64,000 bases of DNA from Henckelia pumila (taxonomy: Eukaryota > Streptophyta > Magnoliopsida > Lamiales > Gesneriaceae), in NCBI RefSeq assembly GCF_033568475.1, contig NC_133121.1, positions 136,798,364-136,862,363 of the forward strand, in the 5' to 3' direction. Both the position numbers and the translations under genes were made by a program. A model generated the notes under the pieces. The model made no database searches and was not told the origin of the DNA. It worked only from the letters and a program-made list of their open reading frames with translations. Positions 45,083-55,603 of this stretch are shown here, piece after piece. Position 1 is the stretch's first letter; each line of letters begins with the position of its first letter.

Positions 45083-47700
45083 TGAAACGACCCTAACTCT
45101 ATAATTATTAAATAAATAAATATGCGGAATTTTTTTTTTTATTACTTACTAAATAATATATGCACATATATGCCCATACATACATGCACAGAATAAAAAG
45201 ATTTAAAATAAATAAATATCTTAAATAAAAATTGCATTCTTTAAATAAAATAAATATCTGAGTCAAACATTTAATTAAAAAAAATACTGCATAAGAAAAT
45301 GATTTAGAATTTGCATGCACTGAAAATATTCAAATAAAATATTCAAAACCACAACCACTGAAAAATAATTAAAAAAAATGTAACATGCTGACATAATTAA
45401 AACATGCAATGACTCAGACATCTATCACGGTCACGGGGTCACTGCATGTCCGCTCATAGGTCCTCGCCGCTGGTAGGAGCTACATCCTCCTCTACGAACT
45501 CACCTGCACCATACCAGTGTAGTGAGCCTAGAGGCCCAACATGCTAACATAACAAGGGTTTAAAATAATTTAAAACAATTAAATATTAATACATAACATA
45601 TACATGAATGAGCATGCTTAAAAATATCATGGCATAAACATAACTTAAATTAACTTAAATAACATAATACATACATATGGTTGAGCAGTTAAATTTCTAA
45701 CTATCATGGTTGTATCCGTAGTGTAACCTTAAATCATACATTAAATACTGATCAGCGTGGAAACCAACGTACGTGGCGGTGACGAATCACCTCTTAAATT
45801 GGCAGTAAACTGCCCTTCAATAGTTCACATATGGGGACGAATCCCCCTTAAATTGTCACACTACTTCAACTTCCAACATAAAATATTTTATTATTGCTCA
45901 GTCTTAAACATTTAATTATGCATAAAATTATTTCATGAATGCATGTACTTAAATAAAATGTGTGTCCTTCATATATATTTAATTTAATTTCTTACTAACA
46001 TATAAATATTAAAATAACTTCAATGCATAAAAATAATTAAATGTATAATCAGGACACATGCAAATTTCTCATGGATGGTCCTGGACTGATGGCCCTAACA
46101 CTCAAGCCCAATTACTTAAATCTGGCCCAATAACATACTTAAGCCCAATAAAATTGTTCTAAGCCCAATAAAATAATTTAAAGCCCATAAAACATTCTAG
46201 GCCCAATAACAACTTAAACTGGCCCAATGGACCCAAAAGCCCAAAGACTGGCCCAATAACTTTTATGGGCTCAAAAGCCCATAAAATTAATGGACTAACT
46301 TAATTAAAATTTTAAAAGCCCAAATAAAATTATTTGGGAGTCCAAATAATTTTATTTCTAATTAATTGGCCCAAAAACCCATTAATTCATAAAATATTTT
46401 AAAAATAAAAAAACTCGAGCCCGGCCCACCGAACCCAAACCCGGACCCACTTAACCCGACCCACTACCCTACTAACCCGACCCGAACCACAGACCCGACC
46501 CGGACCACACCTAAAACCCTAAACCCGATCCCCCCTCCCCTCTCCTTCTCGGCCGAAGGGCTGCTGCAGCCCTGCTCCGGCCACCCCTGGACGGAGCCCC
46601 GCCGCCCAGACGTAGCCCACGTCTGGGCGGTTCGAACCTAGCCCATGACCCCGGCCCATGCACCCCACAGGCCAACAGCCGAACCCCCTTCCTCGAAACC
46701 CTAGCTGCGCCTCCATCTGCCCTTCCAGCCCTCACCTGTTCGGCCGAGCCCAATCCAGACCCTAGCCCAGCCATGGCTCGACTCTAAGGACCCTACCAAA
46801 CCTAAGAACCATCAGCCAACAGCCCTTGACCGATCCATGTCAAAAGAACGTGAACATGCAACAAGAATGGGAAAATATGAACTCCTCAAACCATAACACA
46901 CTTGTTTTTCTGAAAATTCTTGAAAGAATCCAATGCATACACACACACCGTTATACACTGATATAATACAAAGAAATAAAGAAGGGATCATGCCTTTCAC
47001 CGTCGGTTGAAGAGAAATAAAAGTAGATGACGATTCCGGGACGACGGGACGACGACGACCTGCTTTGGACCTTCAAAAACGTGGCTATGGAACTACCTTG
47101 GAGAATGTCTGGCCGAAGAAGATGATGAAGATGGTGGGGTGAGGCGGCTGATGGCTTTTGGTCGATGGGTTTGGGTAGATTAGGTTAGAGTTTTTAATAA
47201 AATAGGTTTTTAGGATATTAAAAGTTTTAAATAAAAAAAACATAAAGTTTTAAAACTCTAAATAAAAGTTAAAATCTGATAATTTAAGTTAAACATATAA
47301 AAATCCCGAAATTATAAATTTAGGGAATTTTAAAAATACTAAAAAGTCAATATTTTGGCTTATTTTGAATAAAAATGGACTCCTAAAATTATATAAAATT
47401 AAATACTAAAAATTTTGAGATAATAAAACTCAAAATAATATTTTAGGGCTCTAAAAAGGTTCATGAAATTAATTGGCTAGAAAGTTGTCATTTCGTCCGT
47501 CCACGGTCCCGTCTACGCGATAAAATAATTAAAATACTAAAAATCATAAAAATCATTAATTATGGGTTAAATGCTTAAAAATAAATTAAATCATGCACAA
47601 ATAATTCACATAATTATTTAACCCATAAATCACAAATTTAAATAATTAAATACCCTAATTATGCATGCGGATTTACGTATTTAAAATACCGGGTGTTACA
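45083..47700 (-). repeat. 5' LTR of the 10-kb gypsy element
   Basis: 2,618 bp with TG...CA ends, paired with 37,631-40,232. It lacks about 20-30 bases in the GC-rich island near 46,556 and has extra short copies of GCCCAATAAAAT (near 46,145) and ACCCGACCCGAACCACAG (near 46,480), all explicable by slippage or short-repeat recombination. Confidence 0.95.
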
Positions 47701-47705
47701 TAACA
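47701..47705. repeat. Target-site duplication TAACA, right
   Basis: Matches the left copy at 37,626-37,630. Confidence 0.9.
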
Positions 47706-48180
47706 AGGTACAGACTCAACACGTATATTCACATGACATATGAATATGAAAAGCGGTAAATCATATATAATGTCATATAATAATGTCAAGTAAATGCAAC
47801 ATATAAACATGAATACTCGCTGGCAATCTCAGTCAATGGGTACGTACCTCCAGGCTAGTTCAAGTCTATTAGAATCCTAGGTTTCAAGCCTATATTCAAA
47901 AGTTCACCGTATCACTACACAAATTATATAAGCCTTAACTAAGCTAATAAAGACTTCCAAAACTTAAATAGATTCTCGGACCATACCTTCGTTCGTAGTC
48001 AGCCCTTTGGAGTTGCTAGTTTTGGATGACTATAACAACACATTTGTTATTCCAGAACTTATTATAAACCAATGGGCCCTCAGAGTATGAGACCCCGTTT
48101 TCTAATTGTCTAACCTCGAATAATTAACACAATCGAACACTGAGAGCAGAGAACTCGAATAAATTTTTTTTTTAAAAAAA
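47701..48180 (-). mobile_element. Right part of the older, split LTR
   Basis: Continues the match interrupted at 37,630. It corresponds to 56,482-56,935 of the LTR at 55,900 (CTGGCAATCTCAGTCAATG, TTCAAAAGTTCACCGTATCA, CCTTAACTAAGCTAATAA, GGATGACTATAAC). The similarity fades where the palindromic array begins. Confidence 0.8.
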
Positions 48181-48440
48181 TGACCCGCGTTCGCGCGAGA
48201 TCTTTATCTCGCGCGCGCGGGGGCTTGCTCATCAGTGCCCGGCGGAAGACCCCGCGCTCGCGCGAGATGCTCTCCTCGCGTGCGCGCAGGTTTCCAAAAC
48301 AAAACCCTCAGGAAAAGCTCGCGCTCGCGCGAGTTGCTGGTCTCGCGCGCGCGCAGGTATCCAAAACAGAACCCTCGCGAGCAAAATAACCCGAGCTCCT
48401 CAAGCTCCTCGCGCGCGGGCGCGTGTGAGGCGCGCTCGCA
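48181..48440. repeat. GC-rich palindromic CTCGCGCGAG array
   Basis: Repeated CGCTCGCGCGAG and TCTCGCGCGCGCG blocks, including a direct repeat with a period of about 67 bp (GCGCTCGCGCGAG at 48,254 and 48,321, each followed by CAGGT-TCCAAAAC-GAACCCTC or a close variant). It sits in the older LTR where the young LTR carries its GATCGGAACTTCC array. Open frames through it are by-products of the composition. Confidence 0.75.
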
Positions 48441-49689
48441 TACAGGCCAACTAGACAGAAAATGCAAGATTTCTGGAAAAGCCAAACAACACAATCTCCA
48501 ATCAACTAAAATCCATGCATAAATACAAACCAACATTTAAACTTACAATATTCTATGTTCTGCCCAAAATACAACATATCAAGTTCGACGATAGGATTCG
48601 ATCGACTAATCAAAATATACAAGTTCAAAAAACACAACCCTACGACACGGTGTCTCACTTCTATCATTCTCATCCCGTGCTAACCCAGACAACTCGATCC
48701 GGCTCCTGATCCTCCTCTTGTCAAGTACACATACAAACAAAAACAACAGTCGGACAACCCGGTTAGAAATATAATTTCCAAGTAAAAGAGACAGACATAC
48801 AATCACAATTAAACATCTCATATTGAAATGTAACAATCATCAATAATTCAAAATGAGAGTGGATGTATGCATGACTTCAAAACTTGGGATTATCAAGTCA
48901 GATAATCGAAATATCAATCGGTACTCGGTTGCGATCCCGGAGTCAAGTCATTACAAACAACCCACCTACACTCCCATTCGGGGTGGATGTCGCACAACCC
49001 AAATCCCTAGACTTCAGAGAAACTATAAGAAGTATTCTAGCACTTGAAAAAACTCTTCAATATAGCTCTCTAAATCGTCTAATTTCAAAATGAATCAAAT
49101 ATTCGGCTCAATATGAATGCAAGTGTAAATAAAGTAAATCAATCAAGTTCACACCAACAAATTAACATGCAGTATGTGATTTTTAAGACTCGAGAATCAA
49201 TCGAACTCGAGTATTCAAACCCCATTCAATTCAATGTCGTCTTTTACCTTTCTAAGTTCGTCGGTGATTCAAATCGTTCGTCGACTAAAATCGGTTCAAG
49301 CTCCCAAGTTTGTTCTAAACCCGAATTCTTTCAACCAAGCTCTGAAAATATGAAATACGGATTCAATATCAAAACTGAGTGAAAAAACGATGCCATTTGA
49401 GAACACAACTCCAAACGCTGTGATTAGGCCACCCAAGAGAATTTTATTCCATATTTTGGCGCTTACCCATACAAAATTATGACAACCTCCATGGATATTT
49501 ATTAAAGAAATATGTATTGACATGACACTAAATCTTCAAAATGACAAAATCTTTTAAATGAGCTTGATTTGATATTTTTCGAAACATGGTGATCATAGAC
49601 CAAGTCTCGTAGTCGTAGATAAATGTTAAGAGTGCTTTTGGTTAGAAAAATCTAACAAAATAACGATCATTTTTATAGTGGGCTGGAAA
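48441..49689. other. Probable retroelement-derived DNA, not resolved
   Basis: Moderate GC content and phrases such as ACTCGATCCGGCTCCTG and CCCGGAGTCAAGTCA suggest remains of an LTR or leader, perhaps the far side of the older LTR. I could not match its ends to another copy in the window, and no coding domain is visible. Confidence 0.4.
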
Positions 49690-50545
49690 TTCACGACATA
49701 TGTTCGTAAAAATAAAACCACAAAAAACCAACCTAAAACTCCACGCTAAAATATTTTTCCCTTGGGCTAGAACATAAATCTTACACAATTTAAACAGATA
49801 TATATATAAGTTACAACCTTGTGCAAAAATCTTGATAGCCAAATACTTTGACCATGACTCATAATAGCGTACAAAATATGTGCTTAAGATGCGCAAATTT
49901 TCCCGGATAAAAAAAATAAGGATTGCGTTAAAATTAAACATTTTTGCCATCTGCAAAACTTGGAAATTCTTTGAAGCCCAAGTCTAACATGAGTTCATAT
50001 ATAAGCAATGCAAAAATTCAAAAATAACAAAAACAGGGCAAAATGTCATAAAAGCAACCTCAGGAAAAAAGTCATCAAGAATTCCAAGAATTCTGTTTTT
50101 ATCTTCTCTATTGAGATAAAATGGAAGGTTTACCGAATGAACGAAATATGCACGATATTTGCACTGTCTCCCAAAGTTCAGATAAATGATTTAATCATGA
50201 AATAGAGGTATGTTGTGGTTTAAAAATTGTTTTTTCGGAAAATTAAATCCAAAATCAGTTTCACATTCTTTAATGCCAAATATGACATACTTGGTCATTC
50301 CATTAATAACTTTAAATGAAAAAAATGCGATTAATGATCGAGGAGGATTTTCAAAATTCATATGACATGCATTTATGAACAAAATCTTTTTTTATTGGTG
50401 TTGTTTTCTTGAGAAAACAACATCCCTTTGTAATAGAATTAGAGTAATAAATCATCAAAGATGTAAATAAATATAGGTAGTAAGCCATCAGTAACGACAT
50501 CTGAAAGAAAAAAAAAAAGGCACAAGAGAAGTCTAAAGCAGAAAC
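49690..50545 (-). pseudogene. RING-CH locus copy 3, coding exons deleted
   Basis: Closely related to copy 2 (34,920-36,640): the same 3' flank, the same joined GAATTCCAAGAATTCTG in place of exon 2, the same intron, and the same remnant GCCATCAGTAACGACATCTG in place of exon 1. It lacks the 220-bp insert of copy 2. It is cut off at 50,545 by the copia LTR. Sharing both exon deletions shows that copies 2 and 3 come from one already damaged locus. Confidence 0.75.
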
Positions 50546-51190
50546 TGTTGGAAAAATTAGATGTGAACGGAATTTTTATTGAATTCCCTCCATGTGCTCA
50601 GAGGCCCCTCCAAATTTAATTCACCAATTGATGAACATTAATTATGCCAGGTTGGTTGATGTAAGTTGTCTGGCTGCTGTTGTCTGATACCGTGTACTTT
50701 AATGCCTATAGGAAGGCTGCTTTCTTTCATGAAAAACAGAAGCTTTCGTTCATTCCTTCTTCATCTGTCTTCTGCTCTCGCACTCATCTGTAATGAATCG
50801 TTTCTTTTGCTTCTGAATTATAGCTGCCTTCTGTTGCTTTGCTACGTTGTTGAAGCTCCTTAGCTTATGCTCTTGTTGCCTTTTATTTCAAAAAACTGAT
50901 GCACTATTCCTCGTGAATGCATGCTTCTGACGCTTCGGTCTTTTCTTCTTCTACGTGATATCGTTACGGTACAATTTCAGTTCGCCGGTGTAGTACCTTC
51001 GTGCTAGGTGACTACAGGGTTTTATAGTTGTATCCTGGGAAATAGACTTCCGTCATGATCCTCCGAGCACATCCGAGAGGGGACGAATCTGTTTTAAAGA
51101 AACTGTACTTAGTACAGACCTCGGTTCTGTTATATGTTAACAGTGTTCTCTAGTTTGATAAAAGTTCACGTAACAGTTTTGTTCAACAAA
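50546..51190 (+). repeat. 5' LTR of a Ty1/copia element (3' limit approximate)
   Basis: Starts TGTTGGAAAAATTAG directly after the interrupted RING-CH copy 3. It shares landmarks with the old LTR at 16,077. The 3' end is placed before the short leader that precedes the gag ATG at 51,243; a primer-binding site was not recognised, and no second LTR is present to fix the limit. Confidence 0.55.
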
Positions 51191-51242
51191 CTTAAAACAG
51201 ATTATTTACCTTCGTGGTTCGGTTACGTGATTCAAGTTTGAT

Positions 51243-52472
51243 ATGGATGCTTTTTCTACTCACTCAAATTCTACAAAGATGACTCCTCCTGTTGCTGCTA
51301 TGGTGCCTCTGACCCATGCCGACAGGCCTGAAAAATTCGAAGGCTTGAATGTCAAAAGGTGGCAACAAAAGATGTTGTTTTACTTGACCACCTTGAATCT
51401 ATCCAAGTTCTTCAAAGAGAAAACTCCCACATGTGTTGAGGGAGATGTGAACAGTACTCATGTTGTTGATGCCTAACACCATTCAGATTTCTTGTGTAGA
51501 AATTATATCATGAATGGTTTGGCTGATTCGCTCTACAATGTGTATAGTGAGAAAAAGACGTCCCGAGAACTATGAGAGTCTTTGGATCGGAAATAGAAAA
51601 TCGAAGATGTCGGGGCTAAAAAGTTTATTGTCGGTAGATTATTGGGCTATAAGATGATTGACTCTAAATCAGTGATCAGTCAAGTTCAAGAACTACAAGT
51701 GCTCTTGCATGAGATACACGCGTAGGGCATGATGCTTAGTGAAACTTTCCAAGTGGCAGCTATTATTGAGAAGTTGCCTCCGACTTGGAATGATTTCAAG
51801 AATTATCTAAAGCACAAACGAAAGGAGATGAATGTTGAAGAACTTATTGTTCGACTTCGTATCGAGGAAGACAACAAGAGTTCTGAAAAACGATTGTATT
51901 CTCCAAGTGCCGCAAAGGCTAATATTGTTGAGCAGAAGAAAAGCTCAAAGGCAAAGGAATTTGCTGCTGGAGGCTCCAAGTTGGGTCCAAAGAAGGATAT
52001 GTTCAAAAATAAGTTTCTTGGTAAGTGTTATAATTGTGGCGCTCCGGGCCACAAGTCTGCTGACTGCAAGAAACCGAAAAGAAACCTTGAGGCAAATATC
52101 TTGGAGGACATATCTAAAGAGGTTTCAAACATGGACCTTTGTGCTGTCATTTCTGAAGTAAATATGGTTGGATCAAATCCAATGGAATGGTGGATCGACA
52201 CGGGTTCCACCCATCATATTTGTTATGACAAGGACATATTTGCTACTCTTGATGAATCGGAGAATGGTGAAAAATTGTTTATGGGCAATTCTGCTACCTC
52301 TGATATCAAAGGACAAGGAAAAGTGATCTTGAAAATAACATCCGGGAAAGAGGTGACTCTTAACAATGTATTATATGTGCCAGAAATTCGAAAGAATTTG
52401 GTTTCTGGTTCGCTTTTGAATAAGCATGGTTTTCGTATTGTTTTTGAGTCAGATAAGGTTTTTTTGTCCTAA
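51243..52472 (+). pseudogene. Copia gag and protease, several stops
   Basis: Starts MDAFSTHSNSTKMTP. Gag segments ([37 protein letters not shown]) lead to a CCHC knuckle [14 protein letters not shown] (about 52,027-52,068) and the protease active site [12 protein letters not shown] (52,189-52,224). Stops lie at 51,474, 51,573, 51,723 and 52,470, among others. Gag would package the RNA and the protease mature it, if intact. Confidence 0.85.
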
Positions 52473-53486
52473 TGTGGAATGTTTGTTGGAAAGGGTTATG
52501 TTTGTAATGACTTATTTAAGCTAAATGTAATGGTTATTAAGCCGAAAATAAATAAAGTGAAAGCTTCTATTTATTTGCTTGAGTCTTCTAATTTGTGGCA
52601 TGATAGACTATGACATGTTAATTATGATACAGCTCGTAGATTAATTAACTTGAAAAACATACCCACATTTCATATTGATAAAAACCACAAATGTGAAATC
52701 TGTGTTGAGACAAAAGTAACAAGATCATCTTTTAAATCCATTGAAAGAAATAATGGACCCCTTGATTTAATTCACACTGATATATGTGATTTAAAAGGAG
52801 TACAAACGCGTGGTGGAAATAAATACTTCATTACTTTTGTTGATGATAACACAAAATATTGTTATGTGTATCTTCTTAAAAGTAAAGATGAAGCTATTGA
52901 AAAATTTGTCCACTATAAAAGTGAAGTTGAAAACCAACTTGACAAGAAAATTAAGGTGCTAAGATGTGATCTTGGAGGTGAGTATGAATCACCATTTGCT
53001 GAGTTTTGTGCTCAACATGGTATTAGGCACGAAAGAACTGCACCTTATTCTCATCAGCAAAATGGTGTTGCAGAGAGGAAAAATCGCACTTTGAAAGAAA
53101 TGATGAATGCACTGTTATTGAGTTCTGGTTTATCACAGAACATGTGGGGAGAAGCTGTTCTAACAGCTAATTATCTTTTAAATAAGGTACCCCGAAAGAA
53201 GAAAGATAAAAGTTCATATGAGTTATGGAAAGGAAGAACACCTTCATATCAATATTTGCGAGTGTGGGGGTGTCTTACTAAAGTAGTTGTATCTACTCCG
53301 AAAAAGGTCAAGATTGGACCTAAAACTGTTGATTGCATTTTCATTGGATATGCACACAATAGTAGCGCTTATCGATTTATTGTATATGAATCTCAAATAC
53401 CTGACATTCATAAGAATACAATAATGGAATCAAGAAATGCTTCATTTTTGAAAATGTGTTCCCTTGCAAATCCAAGGAAGAACTAG
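52473..53486 (+). pseudogene. Copia integrase
   Basis: The pre-integrase zinc region (LWHDRL...CEIC) is broken by TGA at 52,611. The core follows with LDLIHTDICDL and VLRCDLGGEYES (first and second Asp contexts) and HQQNGVAERKNRTLKEM (Glu context), so the D-D-E residues are present. It ends at a stop about 53,484. The product would insert the cDNA into chromosomes. Confidence 0.88.
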
Positions 53487-55138
53487 GTCCATCCAAAATA
53501 TCTCACAAGACAATGGAACAAGAGGTTAACTATGAGGTTGAACCTAGACGTAGCAAGAGAGCTAGAATTGATAAATCCTTTGGCCCGCATTTCATCACTT
53601 TCATGATGGAAAGTGAACCTCAAAGCTTCAATGAAGCTGTGAATTCATCTGAAGGACCTCAACGAAAAGAGGCTATAAATTCTGAAATAGAATCTATTTT
53701 GCAAAATCATACATGGAAACTAGTGGACCTTCCTCTAGGAAGTAAACCTCTAGGTTCTAAATGGATTTTCAAAAGGAAGATGAAATCAGATGGAACAATA
53801 GATAAGTATAAAGCCAGATTGGTAATCAAGGGTTACCGTCAATGTGAAGGACTTGATTACTTTGACACTTATTCTTCAGTAACGAGAATAACTTCAATCC
53901 GGGTGATACTTGCAATTGCCGCTTTGCGGAATCTTGAAGTACACCAAATGGATGTAAATATTGCTTTTCTAAATGGAGATTTAGAAGAAGAAATTTACAT
54001 GGAATAACCTGAGGGATTTTCTGCACGTGGGCAAGAAAATAAGGTTTGTAAATTGGTGAAGTCTTTGTATGGCTTAAAACAAGCACCAAAACAATGACAT
54101 GAAAAATTTGATAAAGTCATGCTAGGAAGTGGATTTAAAATCAATGAATGTGATAAATGTGTATACGTTAAGGACACTGAAAATGAATATGTCATTTTAT
54201 GTCTTTACGTATATTACATGCTTATCATCGGAAGTAATGATAAGATGATTCAATCCACTAAAAAATTGTTGAACTCAAAATTGGACATGAAAGATTTGGG
54301 ATTATCCGAAGTCATCCTTGAAATTAAAATCCATAAAACATCCGAAGGGATGGTTCTAAGTCAATCACATTATGTGGATAAAATTCTTGAGAAATTTAAT
54401 AAGGATGATTCTGCATTGGTTAGAACCCCGATAGATACAAGTCAAAATTTATCGAAAAATCTGGGTGAAAGTATCTCCCAATTAGAATACTCCCGAGTAA
54501 TTGGAAGTTTGATGTACTTAACGAGTTGTACACGACCAGACATAGCCTATGCAGTAAGCAAATTGAGCAAATTCACGAGTAATCCAGGAGCTGACCACTA
54601 GAAAGCAATTATCAGATTTCTAAGGTATTTAAGATACACTCGTGACCATGGGCTGCACTATACAAGATATCTCGCTATAATTGAAGGATACAGTGATGCA
54701 AACTGGATATCTGATATGAAAGATTCAAAATCTACAAGTGGATTTGTATTCACTTTAGGAGGTGCAGCAATTGCATGAAAATCTTCTAAAAAAACTGTAA
54801 TAGTCAGATCCACGATGGAATATGAGTTTATAGCACTTGATAAGTGTGCTGAAGAGGCTGAATGGTTGCGTCTATTCTTAGAATATGTTCCAGGATGGGT
54901 AAAACCTGTACCGGCTATTTGCATTCATTGTGATAGTCAATCTGCAATCGAAAGAATACATAGCAATATGTATAATATTAAGTATAGACATATACGTCGT
55001 AGACACAATACCATTCGACAACTACTCTCAACTGGAGTTATCTCTATTGACTATGTAAAGTCAAAGGATAATGTAGCGGATCCGTTAACCAAAGGGTTAA
55101 ACAGAGAGTTAGTTGCAAAATCATCAAAAGGAATGTGA
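53487..55138 (+). pseudogene. Copia reverse transcriptase and RNase H
   Basis: RT motifs run from NHTWKLVDLP and KWIFKRKMKSDGTIDKYKA to QMDVNIAFLNGDLEEEIYME. The catalytic box normally read YVDD is YVYY here (54,206-54,217), so both catalytic aspartates are gone. RNase H spans about 54,800-55,130 (YEFIALDKCAEEAEWLR, CDSQSAIE, HIRRRHNTIR). Stops at 54,004, 54,095, 54,599 and 54,776 replace Gln or Trp codons. Confidence 0.9.
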
Positions 55139-55339
55139 CTGAAGCCTATAATATAAATTGGTGCGAAGGAAAACCCAACCTATGCTGACTGAAGATCCCA
55201 AGAACTTGGTTCAATGGGACAATCTAATCGCACTAATTTGGTATATCATTGTGGGGGTTAATCCCCAGTCTATTCCTGTAGTGACCCGCAATTAATCGAG
55301 GTAATTAAGGTAATTAATTACTAAAATGTATCTAAATAG

Positions 55340-55585
55340 TCCAAGGTAGATCGGACGGTCCGAAGAGGAGTTCGAAGGATCCGAAGTGGATCGGAAGCTC
55401 CGAAGTCAGGATCGGAAGCTCCGATCGAGATCGGAAGCTCCGTCGGTGAGATCGGAAGCTCCGATCGGACTCAGTGTACACGTCATCGATTACGTCAGCA
55501 AGGTGACGTCATGTCTGACGTAATATCGGGCGATTGGAAGTTCCGAAGGGGTGATCGGACATTTCGAACTGGGTTCGGAGGTTCC
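55340..55585 (+). repeat. Palindromic GATCGGAAGCTCCGA array in the U3
   Basis: About nine imperfect units (GATCGGACGGTCCGAAG, GATCGGAAGCTCCGAAG, GATCGGAAGCTCCGATC, GATTGGAAGTTCCGAAG, GTTCGGAGGTTCCGAAC), each nearly self-complementary, upstream of the TATA box. Confidence 0.85.
55475..55532 (+). promoter_or_regulatory. TGACG / TGACGTCA cluster in the LTR promoter
   Basis: ACGTCATCGATTACGTCA, then TGACGTCA (55,504-55,511), then TGACGTAA: four ACGTCA or TGACG words in under 60 bp, about 65-120 bp upstream of the TATA box. In plants, as-1-like TGACG pairs bind TGA bZIP factors and respond to salicylate and stress. Binding is inferred. Confidence 0.5.
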
Positions 55586-55595
55586 GAACGTCGCC

Positions 55596-55603
55596 TATAA
55601 ATA
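55596..55603 (+). promoter_or_regulatory. TATA box of the plus-strand LTR
   Basis: TATAAATA within CGCCTATAAATATAGGGTTC, with TCTCACACC and a pyrimidine-rich leader about 30 bases downstream. Confidence 0.7.

Larger units (their letters stand above)
37631..47700 (-). mobile_element. Ty3/gypsy chromovirus (Tekay/Del-like), 10.07 kb
   Basis: A complete minus-strand element: 5' LTR 45,083-47,700, tRNA-iMet primer site at 45,069, gag-pol 44,896-40,278, polypurine tract 40,233-40,246, 3' LTR 37,631-40,232, and TSD TAACA on both sides. Domain order PR-RT-RNaseH-INT-chromodomain identifies a chromovirus; the long LTRs and C-terminal chromodomain suggest Tekay/Del. The coding region has two in-frame stops and one frameshift, so this copy is not autonomous. 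An intron-like segment lies between gag and protease. It inserted into an older LTR. Confidence 0.93.
50546..55278 (+). mobile_element. Decayed Ty1/copia retrotransposon, 3' LTR missing
   Basis: The order LTR-gag-PR-INT-RT-RNaseH places it in Ty1/copia. It inserted into RING-CH copy 3. After RNase H the usual 3' leader follows (GGTTCAATGGGACAATCTAAT, then TTGTGGGGGTTAATCCCC), but at 55,279 an unrelated LTR begins, so the copia 3' LTR is absent or displaced out of the window. Many stops make it non-autonomous. Confidence 0.88.

Noticed and set aside
48204..48536. 110-codon Arg/Ala-rich frame
   Set aside because: Product of the GC-rich palindromic array; both strands give similar spurious frames.
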